Positions 58,238 to 64,000 of a DNA stretch of 64,000 nucleotides are shown here, in pieces. The notes beneath the pieces were generated by a model, which worked only from the letters and a program-made list of their open reading frames with translations, was not told the DNA's origin and made no database searches. Source of the DNA: Mycobacterium sp. (GTDB lineage: Bacteria > Actinomycetota > Actinomycetes > Mycobacteriales > Mycobacteriaceae); contig NZ_SCRH01000072.1 of assembly GCF_004298145.1 (NCBI RefSeq), forward strand, positions 1-64,000, given 5' to 3'. The translations under genes were made by a program, and so were the position numbers. Position 1 is the stretch's first letter; each line of letters opens with the position of its first letter.

Positions 58238-59289
58238 GCCAGCCATCGCGGATTCGGCGGAAGGATGCTGTGCTCGAACTGCCCCACACCGCGCTCACCG
58301 GTCTCTTCGATGACCAATTCGCCGAACGTCTCGTAATCGTTGAGACGACTTTCGGCGTCATCCTCGCCGAGCATCCTGAGCTTGGCCACCCAGCGCGACT
58401 CAGGCATCGCAACGTGGATCACGTCGCCGTCCTCGAATTCGATGCGCCAGCGCGCCGGACACCGCGCGCCGCTGGGCGCGGCGAGATCGCCCGGGCCCGG
58501 CGCCGGCACGCAGCCAACGATGCGCCGACAGCCCTCGGTGGTCGACTCAAAACCTCCGACCCGGTCGATGTCCCGCTCGATTCCCAGCGGGCTGAGATCG
58601 AAGAACCCGGTGACGTTCATATTCCGCTCCGGGAACTGCAGGACCAGCCAGAAATGCAGCGCCGCACTGATGTCGGCCGGGTACGTCCAGGGCGCCGCCC
58701 CGGCAAACCGATCCGACCACGTGTGATCGCGATGCGCGATGGCGTCGATCGTCCGCACCTCGCCCGCACTCGGACCGCCGCGGATCTCGAACGCCCCCGC
58801 CACGTTCATCGCCTGCTCGTAGTGACCGCCATGAATACCCGCGGCCGGCTTGAGCCCCTCGAGGGGGCTGCCGCCGACGCAATCGTCGTAATCGAACGTT
58901 ACGTGGCGGGCGGTGTACGTCAGGTCAAACGCGAAGCGAGGGCAGTCAAGTCGCACGACGATGCACCTGTAGGGTTCGACCACTTCATAGGTCATGTGCC
59001 CGTCGGACCACTGTGTGTCGCCGGGCGCCAGCCCGCCGGTGGACTTGCCCAGGTAGACCTGCTCGACCCCGTCGATCACGACATAGGCGGCAAAGCGCCC
59101 GTAGCCGCGGTTGGGGCAGATGTGGTTGTGGATCAACCCCCAGATTCCGCGCTCGGGGTCGATGAGGCTCAACCACACGGTGTCGCCGAAGAGACGGCCG
59201 TCGGCCTCGGGCGGCGGTGAGTGCAGGCCTTCATCGGCGGGGGTGCGGTAGACGGGGTGCTGTAGTCGGGTAACCGCGGCAGGGTTCAT
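58234..59289 (-). CDS. AttH/CrtC-like lipocalin-fold protein (DUF7064/7065-type), copy 1
   Basis: A 351-residue protein without classic catalytic motifs. Trp/Tyr-rich strands (DTVWLSLIDPERGIWGLIHNH-type at about 36-56) and the block IAHRDHTWSDRFAG near 190 mark the group of AttH- and hydroxyneurosporene-synthase(CrtC)-like proteins, which bind or hydrate terpenoid/steroid-like molecules. The same RDxTW motif occurs in the divergent gene at 61187. Family assignment is by motif and fold impression. AAGGAG precedes the ATG, which overlaps the SDR stop (ATGA). It is the second gene of its operon. Confidence 0.75.
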   Translation of the reverse strand: MNPAAVTRLQHPVYRTPADEGLHSPPPEADGRLFGDTVWLSLIDPERGIWGLIHNHICPNRGYGRFAAYVVIDGVEQVYLGKSTGGLAPGDTQWSDGHMTYEVVEPYRCIVVRLDCPRFAFDLTYTARHVTFDYDDCVGGSPLEGLKPAAGIHGGHYEQAMNVAGAFEIRGGPSAGEVRTIDAIAHRDHTWSDRFAGAAPWTYPADISAALHFWLVLQFPERNMNVTGFFDLSPLGIERDIDRVGGFESTTEGCRRIVGCVPAPGPGDLAAPSGARCPARWRIEFEDGDVIHVAMPESRWVAKLRMLGEDDAESRLNDYETFGELVIEETGERGVGQFEHSILPPNPRWLA

Positions 59290-60101
59290 CGGTAGCTCCT
59301 TGGAAGGCCGAAGAGTATGGCATCGGCCAGATTTGACGGCAGGCCGCGCAGGCCGATGAGCGGAAGTCCGGCCGCGGGCACAGCCAACGGACGTCGTCGT
59401 CCCGACTCAACCGCGGCGAGGATCTTGGCCGCGATGACATCAGGGGCATCGGCGGGTATGGCCGATAGCCGCCGCGCGGCGGGACCGGCGACCGGGTCGG
59501 CGTCATTCTCACGGATGAGTTCGGTGTCGACGCCGCCGAGGAGAACGGGAAGAGCCCGCACACCAGTTCCGCGCAGTTCGCGCTGCAGGACCCTGGTGAG
59601 GTGGGTGAGAGCGCCTTTGCTCGTCGAGTAGGCGCCGATATTGCGCAGCGCCATCTCGCCGGCGAACGACGACACCGCGACGATCACTCCCCGATGGCGG
59701 GTGATCATGCTGGCCGCCGACGCTCGCGCCAGCTCTGCCGGTGCCAGCAGATTCGCGGTCAACGTGTCGCGAAGGCCTGCGGCGGACAGGGTAGCCAACG
59801 CGCCGGTACCCATCATCGCGGCGTTGTTGATCACAACATCGAGGGGCCCGAGATTCGCCTCGGCGGCGGAGATCACCCCGGCAACCGCGTCGAGGTCGCG
59901 CAAGTCGGTCGGGATGCTGCACGCTCCGAGCTCCCTGGCGACAGCAGACAGCCGATCCGACGGTCTCGCAAGCACGCTCAGCCGGGCTCCGCGCTGGGTC
60001 GCCTCGCGGGCGAGGGCAAGGCCGATTCCCCTGGTTGCCCCGGTGATCAGCACATGGGCACCAGCTAGGGGAAACGGGGAGGCGGCGCCGATGGCGATCA
60101 T
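59286..60101 (-). CDS. Short-chain dehydrogenase/reductase, first gene of the accessory operon
   Basis: An SDR of 271 residues from ATG 60101. It has the cofactor motif TGATRGIG, NNAAMMG, and the catalytic Ser plus YSTSKGA. The substrate is unknown. Alternative starts at 60113 and 60119 lie inside the 35-bp inverted repeat at 60104-60138, which looks like an operator; 60101 is preferred because it leaves that element upstream. None of these has a Shine-Dalgarno sequence, so a leaderless mRNA is possible. The gene overlaps the AttH-like gene by 4 bp. Confidence 0.85.
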   Translation of the reverse strand: MIAIGAASPFPLAGAHVLITGATRGIGLALAREATQRGARLSVLARPSDRLSAVARELGACSIPTDLRDLDAVAGVISAAEANLGPLDVVINNAAMMGTGALATLSAAGLRDTLTANLLAPAELARASAASMITRHRGVIVAVSSFAGEMALRNIGAYSTSKGALTHLTRVLQRELRGTGVRALPVLLGGVDTELIRENDADPVAGPAARRLSAIPADAPDVIAAKILAAVESGRRRPLAVPAAGLPLIGLRGLPSNLADAILFGLPRSYR

Positions 60102-60103
60102 TG

Positions 60104-60138
60104 TGGACACCATACACATTGAAAGTGTGGGGTGTCCA
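60104..60138. promoter_or_regulatory. 35-bp nested inverted repeat, probable TetR operator at the SDR promoter
   Basis: Outer arms TGGACACC (60104-60111) and GGTGTCCA (60131-60138) and inner arms ACACnTT (60114-60120) and AAnGTGT (60122-60128) share one centre at 60121. The left half contains TACACA (60113-60118), also found in the palindrome at the tetR promoter. It lies between tetR and the SDR operon, where a repressor dimer pair could bind. Confidence 0.7.
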
Positions 60139-60219
60139 CTATCGTGTTTTCCGCCCGGAGCCCGAGGTCGGCTTGCGGGATACACGGTCGTGAAATCGAC
60201 AGGGGCAACCGCTAAGTCG

Positions 60220-60849
60220 TCAGGCCGGCCTGACGCAAGCGCCGACACTGTTCAGCAGACCTTCGAGCCCATCGCGGAACTGGTCGCGCCGGGAGCCCTC
60301 GGAAAATTCGGATTCGGCGCGGCTGATTGCGGGGTAGGTAGCGGCGTCGATCGACGCGATCGCCGGCGGCAACTCATTGGCTTCTCGGGCCGCCCTGGCG
60401 GTACCGTGCAGCGCTGCGCCCAGGGTGGACCATTGCAACATCGCCAGCGTCGTCACCGCCTGATGCGCGCTGACCCCGTCGGCCTCCATAGCCAGCAGAG
60501 CGGTCTCAGCGGCACGCAGCATCGTAGGGGCACCGGTCGTTCGCTGGAGCATGAGCTCCGCCATCCCGTGGTGCTGGACCATCAAGTCCCGCAGCGCGAC
60601 GAACAGTTCGACGAGTCCGGCCCGCCAGTCGAGATCTCTCGCCATCTCCGGCAGCATCGACAGCACCGAGTCTGCCATCCGGTTAAGCAGGTCTTCCTTA
60701 TTGTCGATATGGCGATAGAGCGCCATGGGAACGACGCCAAGGCGCTCACTGACGGTCCGCATGCTGACGGCGGAGAGGCCCTCTTCGTCGGCGATATCGA
60801 GTGCTGCGCCGACGATCTTGTCGACGTCGACAATTCTCGGTCGCGGCAT
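60220..60849 (-). CDS. TetR-family regulator of the accessory cluster
   Basis: A 209-residue regulator. The helix-turn-helix is VSMRTVSERLGVVPMALYRHI near 28-48, and the C-terminal part is an all-helical TetR_C-type ligand domain. ATG 60849 is fixed by GGGAG 5 nt upstream; the longer frame is not supported. It lies between two divergent operons, with a palindrome at its own promoter (60880) and a larger one at the SDR promoter (60104). It probably represses both itself and the SDR operon; the ligand is likely a pathway substrate. Confidence 0.9.
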   Translation of the reverse strand: MPRPRIVDVDKIVGAALDIADEEGLSAVSMRTVSERLGVVPMALYRHIDNKEDLLNRMADSVLSMLPEMARDLDWRAGLVELFVALRDLMVQHHGMAELMLQRTTGAPTMLRAAETALLAMEADGVSAHQAVTTLAMLQWSTLGAALHGTARAAREANELPPAIASIDAATYPAISRAESEFSEGSRRDQFRDGLEGLLNSVGACVRPA

Positions 60850-60879
60850 CTCAGCTCCCACCGCCGGACTCAAACCTAT

Positions 60880-60896
60880 TGTGTAGAGAGTACACA
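60880..60896. promoter_or_regulatory. Palindrome TGTGTA-N5-TACACA at the tetR promoter
   Basis: TGTGTA (60880-60885), GAGAG, TACACA (60891-60896): perfect 6-bp arms, 31 nt upstream of the tetR ATG. Placement fits autorepression. TACACA also occurs in the SDR-promoter repeat, which supports a common regulator. Confidence 0.65.
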
Positions 60897-61173
60897 TACA
60901 GAGCGTGTCGGCAGGGTCCCGGTTGCGACCTCGGCCTGCCGGCCGACCCTGCGACTTCGCCGGCGCGACGCTACACGTTGTCGGTCCGGCGCGGCCACTC
61001 TGTGAATACGTGCGACGTTGCAGAGAAGAGATTCCAGTCTGATCGTGCAAGCGCCTGCCCGCAGCGGCGCACCGCCGAGCCCGAGATCAGTCGCCCGGGC
61101 CGCACACCCGGTGATGTCCGAAAAAGCAAAGTTTTCGTCTCACCCGGCCCTGTCGTTGCGTCCAGATCGTCCC

Positions 61174-61179
61174 TAACGT
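61174..61179 (+). promoter_or_regulatory. -10-like box TAACGT for the second AttH-like gene
   Basis: TAACGT fits TANNNT and ends 7 nt before the ATG at 61187, with no Shine-Dalgarno sequence. It supports the ATG over the GTG at 61178, which would overlap this box. No clear -35 box is seen. Confidence 0.4.
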
Positions 61180-61186
61180 GCGTGTC

Positions 61187-62095
61187 ATGCCGGATACCGA
61201 TAGCAGATGGGGCCCATTATCGCGACCGGTGCACCAACCGGGCGAGGTCGACACCCTCGAGCAGGTCGGCCTGCCCTGGCGGGACAACGCATTCTTCGCC
61301 TGGTGGGATCACCACCGATCGGTCTACGGGATCGTGCATGTGTCGACGTCACTCAACGGTGGCGGACTGCGCGCGCGTTGTGCGCTGCGCATCGGCGACC
61401 GTGACCGTGAGATCGTCGAGGATCTGAGCGTCGGGACCTTTGACAGCGCGTCGATTCGTGTCAGGCTTGATGGCCGGATCCTCGTGGAACACCACGCGAT
61501 GGGACTGGACCTGATCATGACACCGATGTTCGCCACGGTGGATTTCACGACCAACCGATCGGTTCCTAGTCTCACCGAAGAGTTTCCGGTGCACCACTAC
61601 CAGCGAGGGTTTCACGCGGAAGGCACCGCCACCCTCGGCGGGGAACGCCGCGACTTCAGTGGTGTCGGCTGGCGGGACCGAACCTGGGGCTACCGCAACG
61701 AGTCGGCACAGTGGGTGGAGTACTTCTACGCCAACTTCGTCATGCCCGACTGCGCGATCGGTCTGTGGAAAGCATTGGGCGCCGACGGCAAAAAACGTGC
61801 ATTCGCCTGGCGTGTCGACGATCACGGCCAAGCAACTCTCGGCGACTTCACCTTCGCCCGTGACGGCGCGGGCTTGTTCAGCGACGCCGCCATCGACCTC
61901 GGAGGGCAGACCGCGTGTTTCGAGAAGATAGAAACCACCGCAGGCTGGTGGCTGCCCATGGGTGCACGTCAGACCGGTCCCACCTTCGCTGCCTGGGACG
62001 AGTGGTTCACCGTGCGCACGGGCGACGGCGACGTTGTCGGCGCGCTGGGTGAATACGGCTGTCTGCGACAGGTCTTGGGATGCGTACCAGCGTGA
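61187..62095 (+). CDS. AttH/CrtC-like lipocalin-fold protein (DUF7064/7065-type), copy 2
   Basis: A 302-residue protein of the same group as the gene at 58234-59289. It has WWDHHRSVYGIVHVS near 40, then VGWRDRTWGYRNES near 160 and a Trp-rich C-terminal half (WVEYFYANFV). Overall identity to copy 1 looks low, so they are old paralogues or two subunits rather than a recent duplication. Such proteins are proposed to bind or modify terpenoid/steroid-like lipids; function here is unknown. ATG 61187 is preferred for a leaderless start. It leads an operon with the PEP-utilising protein. Confidence 0.75.
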   Translation: MPDTDSRWGPLSRPVHQPGEVDTLEQVGLPWRDNAFFAWWDHHRSVYGIVHVSTSLNGGGLRARCALRIGDRDREIVEDLSVGTFDSASIRVRLDGRILVEHHAMGLDLIMTPMFATVDFTTNRSVPSLTEEFPVHHYQRGFHAEGTATLGGERRDFSGVGWRDRTWGYRNESAQWVEYFYANFVMPDCAIGLWKALGADGKKRAFAWRVDDHGQATLGDFTFARDGAGLFSDAAIDLGGQTACFEKIETTAGWWLPMGARQTGPTFAAWDEWFTVRTGDGDVVGALGEYGCLRQVLGCVPA

Positions 62096-62144
62096 GGTGC
62101 GATTGGGCTGTTCCCCACCAGCGCAACCAGATTCGGCCGGCGGC

Positions 62145-63791
62145 ATGACGGACGGCTCTCAGCTGGATCCCGGCGTCGACGTCGTCCATGGAGTCTGGGA
62201 CGACCGCTCCTGGTGGAGCACCTCGAATATGGGCGAAGCTGTTCCGGGCGTGCTCACGCCACTGAACTGGACATTCTGGAGTGACAGCAGCGAACATGCG
62301 TTGCGCCGCGCCTTCGCGTCGTTCGGGGCGCTGGAGACCTCACAGGTCGAGGTGCCGCAGCAGCCGCAGCTGCGCATCATGGGGGTATTCCACGGCCGAC
62401 TCGCCGCCAAGGTCAGCTTCCTCGGCGCGATGGGCGACCGACTGCCCGGGACGAGCGGCGCAGCGGTCGCCGAGCAGATCCTGGGCACCCTGCCCGACGA
62501 CTTCGTTTCACATCCCTCCCTGCGACGCCTGCCCCACATTGCGGCACGACTCCCGGGTATTGCGCTGCGGGCGCCGGGCAATGTCCGGCGGCTCACCGCC
62601 GACACTGGGCAGTGGTGGTCCAAGGCCGTGCATCGACAGTTGACGCTCGAGGGCGCCCGAAAACAATTCAGCGAATGCCTGGCACGGTTCGACGACTGCA
62701 TGACCGCCCACATCCAGTGCGTGTTCGCCGCGGTTCAACCGCTCTACGATCAAGTGCAGCGGCTGGCAGATTCTGTGGGCGATCCCGCATTGGCCGACCA
62801 AGTGCTCACCGGCCAAGGCATGCACGCTGAGCTGGACATGGTCAACGACATCTGGGAGATGTCGCGCGGCCGCCTGGAGCTGACAGCGTTCCTGGACCGG
62901 CACGGCTACCACGGGCCCAACGAAGGCGAGATCTCCAGCCGAGTGTGGCGAGAAGATCCCGAGCCTCTGGCCCGCATCGTGGGTTCCTATGCGGCGCAGC
63001 CGGAGTCAGAATCACCCGCGTCAATCGTCAGTCTGCGCATACAACAACGACGCGAAGCGGAACACGAGCTCCTGGGCCGGCTCACTGCAGCCCGGCGGGC
63101 CGCTGCCACAGTCGTCTTACGCTTGGCTGCCCGTAACGTTCCGCTTCGCGGAGTAGGCAAAGTGGCCTATTTGCAAGTCCTCGACGTCGCGCGCGCCAGC
63201 GCCCGGCAGATCGGCGCAGAACTTGAACGGAAGAACGTGATCGGATCTGCCGATGACGTCAGTTTTCTGACCGCACATGAACTGCTGACCGTGTCTACAC
63301 CGCTACACGCTGCCGTTACTGCCCGACGGGCCAAACACGACGAACACCTCTCGGTGATGCTTCCCCGGTCATGGTTCGGTCGGCCCGAAGTGACCATCGG
63401 ATCGACAGCCGGTGCAGACCGTCGGGGCCTCGTGATCCGCGGCATCGGGGCCTGCGCGGGGGTTGTTGAAGGCCGTGCCCGCGTAGTGCTGGATCCGACC
63501 TTTGAAGACGTCGACAGCGGTGAGATCCTCATCGCACCCTTCACCGACCCCAGCTGGGCTTCGGTGATGTTCACCTCCGCAGCTCTCGTAGTGGATATCG
63601 GCGGAGTCCTCAGCCACGCCGCCGTGGTGGCACGCGAACTCGGTGTCCCATGCGTCATGGGGACTGGCGACGGCAGTCGTCGTGTCCGAACCGGAGATTG
63701 GTGCCGAATCGACGGGCACGCCGGCACGTTGGAGATTCTTCGACCGGCCGACGCTGCTAGGACCGCCGAGTCGAGGAGTTCAGGTCCGTGA
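62145..63791 (+). CDS. PEP-utilising enzyme-like protein with a swivelling phospho-His domain, no ATP-grasp domain
   Basis: A 548-residue protein. The C-terminal part (about 445-535) is the swivelling domain of PEP synthase, PPDK and rifampin phosphotransferase, with the phospho-accepting H491 in IGGVLSHAAVVARELG and GVPCVMG. The larger N-terminal part is helical (about 100-430) with a conserved-looking HGYHGPNEGEIS block near 250, a region found in rifampin-phosphotransferase-like proteins. The N-terminal ATP-grasp domain of those enzymes is missing, so it needs a partner or uses another phosphate donor. ATG 62145 is chosen; it ends in a GTGA overlap with the next SDR. Confidence 0.82.
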   Translation: MTDGSQLDPGVDVVHGVWDDRSWWSTSNMGEAVPGVLTPLNWTFWSDSSEHALRRAFASFGALETSQVEVPQQPQLRIMGVFHGRLAAKVSFLGAMGDRLPGTSGAAVAEQILGTLPDDFVSHPSLRRLPHIAARLPGIALRAPGNVRRLTADTGQWWSKAVHRQLTLEGARKQFSECLARFDDCMTAHIQCVFAAVQPLYDQVQRLADSVGDPALADQVLTGQGMHAELDMVNDIWEMSRGRLELTAFLDRHGYHGPNEGEISSRVWREDPEPLARIVGSYAAQPESESPASIVSLRIQQRREAEHELLGRLTAARRAAATVVLRLAARNVPLRGVGKVAYLQVLDVARASARQIGAELERKNVIGSADDVSFLTAHELLTVSTPLHAAVTARRAKHDEHLSVMLPRSWFGRPEVTIGSTAGADRRGLVIRGIGACAGVVEGRARVVLDPTFEDVDSGEILIAPFTDPSWASVMFTSAALVVDIGGVLSHAAVVARELGVPCVMGTGDGSRRVRTGDWCRIDGHAGTLEILRPADAARTAESRSSGP

Positions 63792-64000
63792 CGAGACACT
63801 CAACGCCTGCGATCGACCTGACCGACACCCACGTCGTCATCACCGGGGGCAGCCGTGGGATCGGACGCGCATTGGCCGATTGCCTGGCTGTTCGTGGCGC
63901 CAGGCTAAGTCTGATCGGCCGGGACAAGGAAACCCTCGATCGAGCGGCGGCGGACACCGGCGCACTCCCGATCGTGGCGGACCTGGCCGACATGAGTGAC
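63788..64000 (+). CDS. Short-chain dehydrogenase/reductase, N-terminal part (cut by window end)
   Basis: Seventy-one codons of an SDR are visible before the window ends, with HVVITGGSRGIGRALAD near residue 17 as the cofactor motif and LSLIGRDKETLDRA after it. The GTG overlaps the stop of the PEP-utilising gene by 4 bp. It is a third oxidoreductase of the accessory cluster and mirrors the SDR of the divergent operon. Catalytic residues lie outside the window. Confidence 0.88.
   Translation, partial: MTRHSTPAIDLTDTHVVITGGSRGIGRALADCLAVRGARLSLIGRDKETLDRAAADTGALPIVADLADMSD

Larger units (their letters stand above)
60850..61186. other. Divergent control region between tetR and the second AttH-like gene
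   Basis: These 337 bases hold no gene I can support. They contain the palindrome at 60880-60896, a -10-like box at 61174-61179, and otherwise sequence of mixed composition with an AT-rich patch near 61118-61138. A further regulator site for the plus-strand operon may lie here but none is obvious. Confidence 0.65.

Overview
The window comes from a high-GC actinobacterium and reads as a nontuberculous Mycobacterium, probably a slow grower. From about 1.4 to 55.9 kb the gene order follows the M. tuberculosis Rv1244-Rv1287 stretch closely: lpqZ, SDR, kgd, MFS, helicase-nuclease, lprE, deaD, acyltransferase, tetR-cyp130, udgB, HIT, amiB2, adenylyl cyclase, embR, ABC pair, lprB-lprC, sbcDC-like, opp, canA, cysDN, rrf2. 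Orthology is recalled by protein similarity and order, not by a search. No tRNA, rRNA, CRISPR array or insertion sequence was seen.

Layout. 0-9 kb: a 53-bp tandem repeat, a short malic enzyme coupled to the lipoprotein LpqZ, two paralogous SDRs where M. tuberculosis carries relBE, then the large 2-oxoglutarate decarboxylase/dehydrogenase Kgd. 9-20.5 kb: an MFS pump, a nuclease-helicase fusion, LprE, DeaD behind hairpin repeats, a membrane acyltransferase, and a tetR-cyp130 pair with a readable promoter/operator. 20.6-33 kb: an FAD-linked oxidase, type 5 uracil-DNA glycosylase, two flavin enzymes, a very large membrane GGDEF/GGDEF-like/EAL c-di-GMP protein, HIT hydrolase, amidase, a hypoxanthine-DNA-glycosylase-like gene and a pH-sensing-type adenylyl cyclase. 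33-55.9 kb: embR without pknH, a heterodimeric ABC exporter, two lipoproteins, a SixA-like phosphatase, an SbcDC-like pair, a hydrolase, the opp peptide importer, carbonic anhydrase and the sulfate-activation genes with an Rrf2 regulator.

56-64 kb is an accessory region that breaks the conserved order. Two divergent, tightly overlapped operons flank a TetR gene. One holds an SDR, an AttH/CrtC-like protein, a Ddn-type deazaflavin reductase and an APH/CHK-like phosphotransferase. The other holds a second AttH/CrtC-like protein, a PEP-utilising swivel-domain protein without an ATP-grasp domain, and another SDR cut by the window end. A 35-bp nested inverted repeat sits at the SDR promoter and a second palindrome sits at the tetR promoter. 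A decayed amine-dehydrogenase-like gene lies just downstream. This is the best candidate in the window for an undescribed pathway.

A second theme is a family of intergenic tandem repeats (periods 53, 54 and 56 bp, plus a degenerate locus) sharing one core. They occur at four places, always at gene boundaries, and once supply the 3' end of a coding sequence. Many genes show no Shine-Dalgarno sequence and have a TANNNT box 6-9 nt before the start codon, which fits leaderless mRNAs, common in mycobacteria.
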